A DNA stretch of 64,000 nucleotides from JBDXHU01 sp039989475. GTDB taxonomy: Bacteria > Pseudomonadota > Gammaproteobacteria > Pseudomonadales > Halieaceae. Position numbers and translations under genes: made by a program. Shown piece by piece: positions 1 through 9,800 of this stretch (position 1 is its first letter; each line of letters starts with the position of its first letter). The notes under the pieces are model-generated. The model searched no databases. It saw only the letters and a program-made list of their open reading frames with translations, and was not told the origin of the DNA. The DNA lies in the NCBI GenBank assembly GCA_039989475.1, contig JBDXHU010000009.1, positions 372,001-436,000 on the forward strand, in the 5' to 3' direction.

Positions 1-489
1 TTTTTCATCCAGCAGCAGGGCCTGTTTGATTTCCGGTTGCGGCCGATCATGCCAACAAAGGTCGATCAGGTTTTCTGGGGTTTCCACCAGCTCGACTTTG
101 GCCCCGGCCAGTGTTTTCTTGGCGGCCTTTTGCCACTGCAGGGAGTGCATGCGCGGGTCGTAGCCAACCCGGGCGCCCGCCTCCAGTTGCTGTGACAGCC
201 ATTTGATATTGGGCGTCTCTACAAGATGCAGAATCTCAAACAGCTCCTCCGAGACCTGCTGTCGCACCTGCACTGTGTAGCGACCATCGACAAAGATAGC
301 CGCACGCTCCCGGAGCACAATCACCACCCCGGCGGAACCGGTAAAGTTACTGGCCCAATACATCCGCTCATTGTGCTCAGGCAGGTATTCGCCCAGGTAT
401 TCGTCGGCCCGGGGTATGATCAGGGCGTCCAGTTGCTGGGCAGCCATCTGCTCGCGCAATGCGCCAAGGCGTTGTTGAATCAGTTCCAT
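1..489 (-). CDS. Xaa-Pro aminopeptidase, N-terminal part (runs off window)
   Basis: The visible 163 codons match the N-terminal, creatinase-type domain of an M24 aminopeptidase P, the family that removes an N-terminal residue preceding proline in peptides. The beginning MELIQQRLGALREQM, the stretch PRADEYLGEYLPEHNERM (about residues 26-43) and DGRYTVQV (about 67-74) are typical of the long members of roughly 600 residues. The metal-binding catalytic domain lies beyond the window, so activity cannot be judged. The ATG at 487-489 overlaps the 3' end of the metallo-hydrolase gene by 10 bases, so the two are probably co-transcribed. The frame stays open to the window edge. Confidence 0.85.
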   Translation of the reverse strand, partial: MELIQQRLGALREQMAAQQLDALIIPRADEYLGEYLPEHNERMYWASNFTGSAGVVIVLRERAAIFVDGRYTVQVRQQVSEELFEILHLVETPNIKWLSQQLEAGARVGYDPRMHSLQWQKAAKKTLAGAKVELVETPENLIDLCWHDRPQPEIKQALLLDEK

Positions 490-1562
490 GCCTCGTCCTC
501 AAAGATATCGGTTTTTTGTGAATACCAGTCAACCCCGTCCGCGTCCGCGTCACGCTGCACCAGTCGGCGGCCCATCAGGCAGTTAAGGTGGGCCAGGGTC
601 TCACCCGTGGCTAACTGTATCGAATGCTCATCAATCTCACGACTGAACAGTGGCGCAAAGCAGTCCACCGCCCGACGCGGTTCGGCCAGGTAGTCATAGA
701 GCCGGTCCAGGTCGCGCTCGTGACCCTCAATAATTTGTGTCAGGCGCACATGCAGGCCATAAAACGGTGCCTCGTGGGCCGGCAGCACCAACACATCATC
801 CGGCAGCGTCTCACGGATACGGGCGCTGGAATTGAGCCATTCCTTGAGGTTGTCACCACGTGGCTCGGTGGGAAACACGCTGACATTGGGCGTAATACGT
901 GGCAATACCTGGTCACCGGCAATCAGCAGTTTCAGGGCCGGACAATACAGGGCAATGTGTTCGGGCGAATGGCCGCTGCCCGGCACCAGTTGCCAGTAGC
1001 GCTCGTCGATGCGAATGGTCTCACCACCCTGCATGCGGCGGTAGCTGTCGGGCAGGCTCGATACCGCCCGGCCAAAGCCCCCAAAACGATCCCTGTAGGC
1101 ATCCAGCTGATCGCCGTCGAAGCCGGCGGCATGATAGAAACGCACCGCCACCTCTGGCGCTGGTCGACCCGTGTCGCCCACCAGGGCCCGGCACATCAGG
1201 AATTCTTCCCGCGACATCCACAGCTCGCACTCAAAGCGCTCACAAATCCAGCCGGCCAGGCCAACATGGTCCGGGTGTAAGTGGGTGCAAATCACGCGCT
1301 TAACTGGCTTGCCCTGCATGAACCCCTCAAACAGGGCCTGCCACTGCTCGCGGGCGGAGGATATATTCAGGCAGGTATCAATAATGGTCCAGCCATCGCC
1401 ATCTTCCAGCAGCCACAGGTTGATGTGGTCCAGCGACATGGGCATGGCGAAACGCACCCAGTAGACGCCCTCGGCCACCTGCACCGGCTCGCCCACAGCG
1501 GGATCTGCCTTTTTCCCATAGGGATAGGTCAACCCGCGGACGATTTCGTTCGATTTCTCCAA
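480..1562 (-). CDS. metallo-beta-lactamase-fold hydrolase
   Basis: Zinc hydrolase of the MBL superfamily. The signature THLHPDHVGL supplies the first metal ligands, and later histidines in GSGHSPEHIA and LPAHEAPF fit the rest of the site. A C-terminal helical region follows the hydrolase domain, as in MBL proteins compared with glyoxalase II or LACTB2; the substrate is not evident. I place the start at the TTG at 1560-1562 because AGGAAG lies 7 bases upstream. A further upstream TTG at 1616 would add 18 residues, but those codons overlap the probable ppdK promoter. It is transcribed into the aminopeptidase P gene. Family assignment is firm, start moderately sure (about 360 residues), function unknown. 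Confidence 0.8.
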   Translation of the reverse strand: MEKSNEIVRGLTYPYGKKADPAVGEPVQVAEGVYWVRFAMPMSLDHINLWLLEDGDGWTIIDTCLNISSAREQWQALFEGFMQGKPVKRVICTHLHPDHVGLAGWICERFECELWMSREEFLMCRALVGDTGRPAPEVAVRFYHAAGFDGDQLDAYRDRFGGFGRAVSSLPDSYRRMQGGETIRIDERYWQLVPGSGHSPEHIALYCPALKLLIAGDQVLPRITPNVSVFPTEPRGDNLKEWLNSSARIRETLPDDVLVLPAHEAPFYGLHVRLTQIIEGHERDLDRLYDYLAEPRRAVDCFAPLFSREIDEHSIQLATGETLAHLNCLMGRRLVQRDADADGVDWYSQKTDIFEDEAWN

Positions 1563-1598
1563 TCCTGGACTTCCTGCTGCAATTCGACAGCGGCGCAG

Positions 1599-1604
1599 TA
1601 TACT
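1599..1604 (+). promoter_or_regulatory. probable -10 box for ppdK (TATACT)
   Basis: TATACT lies 36 bases before the ppdK ATG, which would give a leader of roughly 30 bases. The hexamer about 17 bases upstream (GCTGCA) is a poor -35, so the assignment rests on the -10 and its position between divergent genes. Confidence 0.3.
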
Positions 1605-1640
1605 ACGCGGCTGCAATTATTGGCGATTTGGGGATACACC

Positions 1641-4250
1641 ATGGCGAAGCGAGTCTACCTGTTCAACGAGGGCAGCAAGGACGACCGCGACCTGCTGGGC
1701 GGCAAGGGCGCGAATCTGTGCGAAATGACCTCGATGGGGCTGCCGGTGCCCTACGGATTTATCATTACCACGCCCACCTGTCGCGAATATTTCGAGGCTG
1801 GCAATAAATTGCCGCGCCATCTCCAGACCGAGTACAACGTGGCACTGAAACTGGTCGAGGATAAAATGGGCAGCCAGTTCGGCGACCCGGACAATCCCCT
1901 GCTGTTTTCCGTGCGCTCAGGTGCACCGGTGTCCATGCCCGGCATGATGAATACCATCCTCAACCTGGGCATGAACGACAGCATCGCCGAGGGCCTGGCT
2001 CGCAAGACCGGCAACCCGCGCTTTGCCTACGATTCCTACCGCCGCTTTATCCAGATGTTCGCCAACGTGGTACTCGGCGTCGACGGCGACCCCTTCGAGG
2101 AGGAAATCGAGCGCTACAAGGCCGAGCACGGCAAGACCCTGGATACCGAGATGGACGCCGATGACTGGAAAGCCATCGTCAATGTCTACAAGGAACTGGT
2201 GAACTTTCCCCAGGATCCCGCAGTGCAATTGCGCCAGGCGATTGAGGCGGTGTTCCTGTCCTGGAACACACCGCGCGCCATTGTTTATCGCGAAATGCAC
2301 AATATCCCCGAGACCATAGGCACGGCGGTCTGTGTGCAGGCCATGGTATTTGGCAACTTCGGTGACACATCCGGCTCCGGCGTCGCCTTCACCCGCAATC
2401 CCTCCACTGGCGACAAGTCCTTTTTTGGCGAGTTCCTGGTCAACGCCGCCGGCGAAGATGTCGTGGCCGGCATCCGCACGCCGGAACCCATCAGCCACCT
2501 GGAACAGGAAATGCCGGGCATATACAGGGAACTGTTTGAGAACCAGCAGCGGCTGGAACAGCATTACCGGGATATGCAGGACCTGGAATTCACCATCCAG
2601 GAGGGCAAGCTCTACATGCTGCAAACCCGCAGCGGCAAGCGCACCGGACGCGCCTCCATCAAAATTGCGGTAGACATGGTGAACGAGGGCCTGATTGATG
2701 AGAAGGAGGCCCTGCTGCGGGTGTCACCAGAGCATGTCGAGGCCTTCCTGCACCCGATGGTAGACCCGGCCCACAAGCGCGATATTGTCGCCAGCGGACT
2801 GCCGGCCAGTCCCGGTGGCGCCACCGGCAAGGTGGTATTTTCCGCCGATGAGGCCGTGGTCGTGGCCGAGGACGGCACTCCGGTGGTCCTGGTGCGCCGG
2901 GAGACCACTCCGGAAGATATACACGGCATGAAAGTGGCCGAAGGCATTCTTACCGAACTCGGCGGCATGACCTCTCATGCTGCCGTGGTTGCGCGTGGCA
3001 TGGGCGTCTGCGCCATCACTGGCTGCGACAGCCTCAGCATCGACTACGCTGCCGGCACGGTGACCACGCGCGAAGGCGTCGTAATCAAACGCGGTGACAC
3101 CATCACCCTGGACGGCTCCAATGGTGACGTGATGCTGGGTGACATTCCCAAAACCGAGGCCTCCTCCAGCGACGACTTCCAGACCTTGCTGTCCTGGGCT
3201 GACAAATACCGCCGCCTCAAGGTGCGTGCCAATGCAGAAACCCGTGAAGATGCGGCCAAGGCCAGGGAACTGGGCGCCGAAGGTATCGGCCTGTGCCGCA
3301 CCGAGCACATGTTTTTCGAGGCCGACCGTATCGACCTGATGCGCGGCATGATCCTGTCGGAAGATAAGGAGGAACGCGAGGGCTACCTGCAACAACTGCT
3401 GCAATTCCAGAAAGCCGACATGCTGGCCCTGTTCGAAGTCATGCACGACCTGCCTGTCACCGTACGCCTGCTGGATCCGCCCCTGCACGAATTCCTGCCC
3501 CACTCCGAGGAAGACATAAAGGCCCTGGCTGGACGCATAGGCAAATCAGCCGAAAGCATCCGCGAGACGACCCGCAGCCTGCACGAGGTCAATCCGATGC
3601 TGGGCTTTCGCGGCTGTCGCCTGTCGGTAGTACACCCCGAGGTAACCGAAATGCAGGTGGAGGCGATTATCTCCGCTGCCATCGAGGCCAAGGAGGCCGG
3701 CTATAACCCCTATCCCGAGATCATGATTCCGCTGGTCATCAACGTGCGCGAGATTCGTATGATCACGGAGATCATTGAGCGCGGCATACTCAAAGCCATG
3801 CACGAGAAGCAGGTTTCCATTCCCTATAAAATCGGCACCATGATGGAAACACCACGTGCCTGCCTGGGCGCCAAGCGACTGGCGCCAGCGGTGGAATTTA
3901 TGAGCTTCGGCACCAACGACCTGACCCAGATGACCTATGGCTTCTCCCGGGACGATGTCGGTAAATTTGTTCCCACCTACCTCAATCGCAAGCTGATCGA
4001 CCGCGATCCCTTCGTCACACTGGACCAGCGTGCCGTGGGCCGACTCATGAAGATGGCGATCAAGGACAGCAAGTTGCGCAAAAAAGGCATCAAGTACGGC
4101 ATCTGCGGGGAGCATGGCGGCGACCCGGTTTCCATCCAGTTCTGCCACGAGATCGGTCTCGACTACGTCAGCTGCAGCCCTTTCCGGGTACCGGTGGCAC
4201 GGATTGCCGCCGCCCAGGCTAACGTCGGTGGCGGCGAGGTGCCGGAGTAA
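1641..4250 (+). CDS. ppdK: pyruvate, phosphate dikinase
   Basis: Cytoplasmic enzyme interconverting pyruvate + ATP + phosphate and PEP + AMP + pyrophosphate. At 869 residues it has the usual bacterial length. The order is an N-terminal ATP-grasp nucleotide-binding domain (LLGGKGANLCEM near the start), a phosphohistidine swivelling domain with GGMTSHAAVVARG (the carrier His is about residue 446), and a C-terminal TIM barrel with LCRTEHMF and the catalytic Cys motif YGICGEHGGDP (Cys about 822). The ATG at 1641 is chosen because homology begins at MAKRVYLFNEGS; the frame is open upstream only as antisense to the hydrolase gene. No PpdK regulatory kinase is adjacent. With OadGAB in the same window it suggests flexible carbon flow at the pyruvate-PEP-oxaloacetate node. 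Confidence 0.97.
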   Translation: MAKRVYLFNEGSKDDRDLLGGKGANLCEMTSMGLPVPYGFIITTPTCREYFEAGNKLPRHLQTEYNVALKLVEDKMGSQFGDPDNPLLFSVRSGAPVSMPGMMNTILNLGMNDSIAEGLARKTGNPRFAYDSYRRFIQMFANVVLGVDGDPFEEEIERYKAEHGKTLDTEMDADDWKAIVNVYKELVNFPQDPAVQLRQAIEAVFLSWNTPRAIVYREMHNIPETIGTAVCVQAMVFGNFGDTSGSGVAFTRNPSTGDKSFFGEFLVNAAGEDVVAGIRTPEPISHLEQEMPGIYRELFENQQRLEQHYRDMQDLEFTIQEGKLYMLQTRSGKRTGRASIKIAVDMVNEGLIDEKEALLRVSPEHVEAFLHPMVDPAHKRDIVASGLPASPGGATGKVVFSADEAVVVAEDGTPVVLVRRETTPEDIHGMKVAEGILTELGGMTSHAAVVARGMGVCAITGCDSLSIDYAAGTVTTREGVVIKRGDTITLDGSNGDVMLGDIPKTEASSSDDFQTLLSWADKYRRLKVRANAETREDAAKARELGAEGIGLCRTEHMFFEADRIDLMRGMILSEDKEEREGYLQQLLQFQKADMLALFEVMHDLPVTVRLLDPPLHEFLPHSEEDIKALAGRIGKSAESIRETTRSLHEVNPMLGFRGCRLSVVHPEVTEMQVEAIISAAIEAKEAGYNPYPEIMIPLVINVREIRMITEIIERGILKAMHEKQVSIPYKIGTMMETPRACLGAKRLAPAVEFMSFGTNDLTQMTYGFSRDDVGKFVPTYLNRKLIDRDPFVTLDQRAVGRLMKMAIKDSKLRKKGIKYGICGEHGGDPVSIQFCHEIGLDYVSCSPFRVPVARIAAAQANVGGGEVPE

Positions 4251-4392
4251 ACGCTGGCACAAAACCCGCAGTAAAGTCCGCCATAAACCGGTCGATAAAA
4301 GGAAAGTTGGCTTCAGAGAAGTCTGCTCTCGAGCATGCTAACCTGATTTTTTGCGCCCCGACCATTCACACTGTCATGGAAGGCATTTTTTT

Positions 4393-6411
4393 ATGTTTCG
4401 CCCGCTGCATCGGCACAATCTCGTACCAGCAGTCTTCCTGGTACTGGGCACCGCACTGGTCGCTACACTGGGCGTGATAAGCGACCGAAACGACAATGAA
4501 CGTATAGCGCTGGAAACCAGCATCACCGCCGAGCAAGTCCGAATTCGGCTGCAATCCTGTGTCGACGCGCGCATCAACCTGGTACGCACACTCGCCGATT
4601 CCTCCAGCGGAAGCCCACAACAATTGATGCAGGGCTGGGCAACCCAGGCCAAATCCCTCTATATGCTATATGGCGGTGTTCAGGCCCTGAACTATATAGA
4701 CACCGAGGGAGTCATTCGCGCGGTATACCCGCAGGACCTAAACCAGCCCGCGCTGAATGTTGATCTGCGTGCACACCCCAACCCCTCTGTCGTGCTCGCC
4801 CTGAGTCGGGCGGACAGCTTGTCAACGCCCTCTCGCAGCAATATTGTCGAGCTGCTGCAGTCGGGTAAGGGCTTTGCTATTTACCACAAGATCGACGCGG
4901 CGGACGGGAGCGCACTCGGATTCGTTAATGGCGTTTTCCGCATCACCGATTTAATGGAGTCCTGCCTACCTGAAGCGCAATTGGGCGACAATTTTGTATT
5001 TACCATGGCCGATGGTGATTCGATTTTTTACCAGCGGACAGCGGATATCGAGCCTGCACACAGCCCCTACCTGGTAGGCAGGTCAATTGATGTGGCGGGA
5101 CTGCCCTGGTTCCTGGACTTTTCGCCGTCGAAGAAATATCTCGATGACAGCAACAGCATTGTCGATGAAATCTGGATAACGCTAGGGCTGTTGCTGACAG
5201 TGCTGCTGACCCTTGCGACTCGCAGCCTGCTCATCAAACAGCGGGATCTCAAGGAAAACCAGGATAACTATCGACTGCTGGTTGAAAATCAGACTGACAT
5301 GGTGGTCAAGGTAAATCCGCAGGGGGAGTTTCTGTATATCAGCCCCAGTTACTGCGACGCATTCGGTAAATCCGAACAGGAGCTACTGGGCCATCATTTT
5401 ATGCCGCTGGTGCACGAGGCAGACCAGGAGTTGACCAGGCTATCCCTGGAGAGCCTGAACCAGCCACCCCATTCCTCTTACCACGAACAGCGGGCCATGA
5501 CCAAAGAAGGCTGGCGCTGGATAGGGTGGTCAAACACGGCCGTAATAGATGCGCAGGGCAACATCTCGGCAATTACCGCTGTTGGCAGGGATGTCACAGA
5601 GATCAAGAAACTGGAATCGAGTGTCGCCCACAGCCAGAAGATGAAAGCGCTGGGGGAAATGGCCGGCGGTATCACCCACGACTTTAATAACCTGCTGCAA
5701 GTGATTTACGGCAATGTCGAGTTCATCCTCCTGCAAAGCGAGCAGGATAAGGCCAGCAAGGCGAGACTGGAGCGCATCTGCCAGGTGGTTGAGCGCGCCA
5801 TGAGCTTGACCCAGAAACTTTCCACACTCAGCCGTCAGGAGATAACGCAGAAGGAAATCTTCGATTTAAACGAATTCTCCCAGGATTTGCTGGTATTGCT
5901 GGAACACACCCTGCCCTCTTCCATACACCTGTCGCTGCTAAATTCCGACCAGGCACTGTCAGTGGATGCCGACAAATCACTGATTGAGCAGGTTTTACTG
6001 AATATTTGCTTTAACGCCAGGGACGCACTGGAGTCCAAAGGCAGCATAATCATCACACTGGGAAGAAAGATACTGGATGAGGAATCCCTGGGCTCGATGC
6101 CTGATATAGCACCGGGTGAATACGCACAGATTCGCGTTAAAGATGATGGCTGCGGCATTGATGCGGACACATTACCGCGAATATTTGATCCTTTCTTCAC
6201 CACCAAGGGTATTGGTACCGGAACCGGCCTCGGTCTGGCCAATTGTTACAGCATCATAAAAGAACACGATGGCATTATTCTTGTTGATTCCTCACCAGGT
6301 CAGGGCAGCTGTTTCTCAATCTATCTGCCACTTATAGAGTCTCTCTCGCAGCCGGGAGCAGCCGATGAGTCAAATCCGTCGGAACAACCAATAGAGACCG
6401 GGACTTCCTAA
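4393..6411 (+). CDS. membrane sensor histidine kinase with PAS domain (orphan)
   Basis: Inner-membrane histidine kinase of 672 residues. A transmembrane helix (about residues 9-28) and a second near 260-281 enclose a periplasmic sensor of about 230 residues that could be CHASE-like or double-Cache. A PAS domain follows (about 295-410, with MVVKVNPQGEFLYISPSY), then the HisKA domain with GGITHDFNNLLQ (phospho-His about 429), then the ATPase domain with an N box (LLNICFNARDAL), DDGCGID and GTGTGLGLA. The H box resembles those of hybrid kinases, but no receiver domain is fused and no response regulator lies nearby. I use the ATG at 4393 because GGAAGG precedes it; a TTG at 4351 would add 14 unlikely residues. 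The signal sensed is unknown. Confidence 0.88.
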   Translation: MFRPLHRHNLVPAVFLVLGTALVATLGVISDRNDNERIALETSITAEQVRIRLQSCVDARINLVRTLADSSSGSPQQLMQGWATQAKSLYMLYGGVQALNYIDTEGVIRAVYPQDLNQPALNVDLRAHPNPSVVLALSRADSLSTPSRSNIVELLQSGKGFAIYHKIDAADGSALGFVNGVFRITDLMESCLPEAQLGDNFVFTMADGDSIFYQRTADIEPAHSPYLVGRSIDVAGLPWFLDFSPSKKYLDDSNSIVDEIWITLGLLLTVLLTLATRSLLIKQRDLKENQDNYRLLVENQTDMVVKVNPQGEFLYISPSYCDAFGKSEQELLGHHFMPLVHEADQELTRLSLESLNQPPHSSYHEQRAMTKEGWRWIGWSNTAVIDAQGNISAITAVGRDVTEIKKLESSVAHSQKMKALGEMAGGITHDFNNLLQVIYGNVEFILLQSEQDKASKARLERICQVVERAMSLTQKLSTLSRQEITQKEIFDLNEFSQDLLVLLEHTLPSSIHLSLLNSDQALSVDADKSLIEQVLLNICFNARDALESKGSIIITLGRKILDEESLGSMPDIAPGEYAQIRVKDDGCGIDADTLPRIFDPFFTTKGIGTGTGLGLANCYSIIKEHDGIILVDSSPGQGSCFSIYLPLIESLSQPGAADESNPSEQPIETGTS

Positions 6412-6806
6412 TCCAGGTCGACAATAGTCTTGCCGATCGGCAGCATGGAAATCTCAATAAACTTGATATGCTGGTAACCGAAGGGGATACCGATAATGGT
6501 GATGAAGTAACCCAGGGCCAGAATCAGGTGGCCCAGGGCCAACCAGAATCCCGCCACAATGAACCAGATAATATTGCCGATTAATCCGAGGACACCGGTT
6601 CCAATATCTTCCTCCCCGGTAAGCCTTTGGCGATCGATAGCCTCGCGCCCGAAGGGCCAGATAACGAACCAGCCAATCATGAAGCAGGCCTTGGCCCAGG
6701 GGATGCCAATAATGGAAATCGCCGCCAGCACCCCATAGAGAAACCAGACGAGACCCATAAAGAAGCCGCCAAACAACACCCATAATATATTCAGGAATAG
6801 ACTCAT
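6408..6806 (-). CDS. yccF: YccF family inner-membrane protein
   Basis: A 132-residue, very hydrophobic protein with the YccF layout: an N-terminal pair of helices (LWVLFGGFFMGLVWFLYGVLAAI), then IGIPWAKACFMIGWF and a WPFGREAI segment, a second hydrophobic block, and the mirrored IGIPFGYQHIKF near the C-terminus. The two related IGIP motifs reflect the duplicated YccF domain. The family's function is unknown. Its stop overlaps that of the convergent histidine kinase by four bases (CTAA read on both strands), leaving no room for a terminator between them. Confidence 0.9.
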   Translation of the reverse strand: MSLFLNILWVLFGGFFMGLVWFLYGVLAAISIIGIPWAKACFMIGWFVIWPFGREAIDRQRLTGEEDIGTGVLGLIGNIIWFIVAGFWLALGHLILALGYFITIIGIPFGYQHIKFIEISMLPIGKTIVDLD

Positions 6807-6842
6807 TAGCTGATCCTTTTTAGCGTAAAACCAAAAACCTTG

Positions 6843-9800
6843 TCAGGTCTCCTGCAGGGTAAACAGCTGGGTGTTACCGCCTTTCGCCACCACGTTGTCG
6901 GTGCGGGTCTTTTCGGTGGCAAACCGCAGCAGGTAATGAGGGCCTCCGGCCTTGGGCCCGGTACCCGACAGGCCACAGCCGCCAAAGGGATTGACCCCGA
7001 CCACGGCGCCAACCATGTTGCGGTTGATATAGGTGTTACCCACTCTGGTGGCGGCAAAAACCTCCCGCGCGAAACCATCAATGCGACTGTGCACGCCCAG
7101 GGTGAGGCCGTAGCCGGAGTCATTGATGTCCTGCAAGACCTGGGGCATATCCTTGCCGCTATAGCGAATGATGTGCAATACCGGACCAAACACTTCCTCG
7201 GGCAATTGCGACAGGCTTTGCAGCTCATACACCTGGGGGGCGAAGAAAAAGCCGCTGCGATGACGGTCCTGCAGTTCGCAACGGGCCAGTTGTTTGGCCT
7301 CCTTGCGCATACGCTGTTCGTGGCGCTCCAACCGCTGCCGGGCATCCAGGTCGATTACTGGCCCAATGTCTGTAGACAGGGCCGCGGGATCACCCAGTGC
7401 CAACTCCTGCATGGCGCCGGACAGCATTTCAATGACATTGTCGGCAATGTCTTCCTGCAGGTACATCACTCGCAGCGCCGAACAACGCTGGCCGGCACTT
7501 TGAAAGGCGCTGGTAATCGCATCATCCACTACCTGCTCCGGCAGTGCGGTGGCATCAACAATCATCACGTTCAGGCCTCCGGTCTCGGCGATCAAGGGCA
7601 CGATCGGTCCCTCGCGCTGGGCCAGTTGCAGGTTGATCAACTTGGCAGTGGTTGTACTGCCGGTGAAACACACACCGGTAATGCGCGGATCGGCGACCAG
7701 TGCGCCGCCGACCGCGGCACCCGCACCGGGCAACAGGTGTAGCACATCGCCAGGCACACCGGCTTCCAACAACAAGCTGACTGCGCGGGCAGCAATGATG
7801 GGGGTCTGCTCGGCCGGCTTGGCGATCACAGAGTTACCGGCCACCAGGGCGGCCACTACCTGGCCGCAAAAAATTGCCAGCGGGAAATTCCAGGGGCTTA
7901 TGCAGAGGAAGGTGCCGCGACCGTGCAGGCTAAGCTCATTCACTTCACCGGTCGGGCCAGGCAGGGTTTTGCAAGCGAAAGCTGCGCGGGCCTGCTGCGC
8001 GTAATAGCGACAAAAATCGACCGCCTCGCGTACCTCAGATAAAGCATCACCAATGGTGCGGCCTGCCTCGGTGACGATGATTCCCATCAGCTCTTCGCAA
8101 TTGGCTTCCAGCAAGTCGGCCATGCGCTCGAGGCAGCCGGCGCGATAATCAACACCGCGCTGCTCCCAGTCAAGCTGGGCTGCCGTGGCTTTGCCCAGGG
8201 CTGCCGCAATCGCCTCGGGGCCGGCTACCAGCACCTGCCCTACGACCTGCTCGGTATTGGCGGGGTTGATCACATCCTCGCTGCTGCCGCTGAGCCATTC
8301 CCCGCCCACGATGGGAGCGGAGCGCAATTTGCCGGTATGTGCCTGCGCAATCTTCTGCAGCAAGGGCGCCACTTCCAGCGGTTCGTTCAGGTCAATACCC
8401 CGTGCATTCAGCCAGGGCCAGGCTTCGTCCTGGAAAATATCCCGTGGCAATGGAATCTGTGGATGCCGGCGCAGGGGCTGGGCCAGGGTCAACTCAATCG
8501 GGTCCTGTAGAAGCTCCGCCGGCGGCACCTCGGCATCAAGGAAACGATTAACAAAGGAACTATTGGCGCCGTTTTCCAGCAGGCGACGCACCAGGTAGGG
8601 CAACAGGTCCTTATGGTTACCAATAGGCGCATAGACCCGCACCCGTGTGTCGGGGCTCTGGGCGATAATCTCGTCGAAGAGCAAATCGCCCATGCCGTGT
8701 AAGCGCTGGAACTCGAATGACTTGCCGTCAGCTGTCAGCTCCAGCACCAGTGCCACGCTGTGGGCATTGTGCGTGGCGAACTGTGGGTAGATGGCGTCCT
8801 GGGCCGAGAGCAGGCGCTCGGTGCACAGTTGGTAACAAACATCGCTGTGGCACTTGCGGGTAAACACCGGGTAATCCTCGTGCCCTGCTTCCTGGGCGTG
8901 TTTTACCTCGCCGTCCCAGTAGGCACCCTTCACCAGCCGAACCATAAAGCGATGGCCGGTTTCCCGGCCCAGCGCGATCAGCCAGTCGGCCGTGACCAGC
9001 CCGCGTTTCTGGTAGGCCTGCAGGACAAAGCCGAGGCCGCCCCATTGGGCCAATTCCGGGTCCCGGGCCAGGGCTTCGAACAGGTCCAGGGAGATATCGA
9101 GGCGGTCGCATTCCTCGGAATCAATACTGAAGCCCATGCCACCCTGCTTGCACTCCAGTGCCAGCTCTTTCACTTTCGGCAGCAATTCCTGCATGACCCG
9201 CTTTTTCTGGCTGAACTCATAGCGCGGGTGTAATGCGGACAGTTTTACCGAAATACCGTTGGCCAAATCGACCGGTTCGCCCTTTACCGTGGTGCTGATT
9301 GTGCGAATGGCATCCTGGTAGCCTTCGAAATAGCGCTGGGCATCCGCCGCCGTGCGCGCGCCCTCGCCGAGCATGTCAAAGGAGAAGCGAGTGCCGGGAC
9401 GATTGCCGCTGACACCTTTTTTCAGGCCTTCTTCGATAGTGCGGCCCAGGACATACTGTCCGCCCATGATACGCATGGCCTGCAATACTGCCTGGCGCAC
9501 CACCGGCTCGCCGAGGCTGCTAACCAGCCGTCGCATCCAGTTGCCGGTATCCCCGGTTACATCCTCATCCAGGCGCACCACGTTGCCGGTAAGCATCAGC
9601 CCCCAGACCGAGGCATTAACGAATCCGGAGCTGGACTTGCCCTTGTGCGAACTCCAGTCACCGGACTGGATTTTTTCGGCGATCAGGCGATCCGCGGTTT
9701 CTTCGTCCGGCACCCGCAGCAGGGCCTCCGCCAGGCACATCAAGGCGATACCCTCGTTATTGGACAGGCCAAATTCCTGCAGGAAGGCATCCAGGGTACC

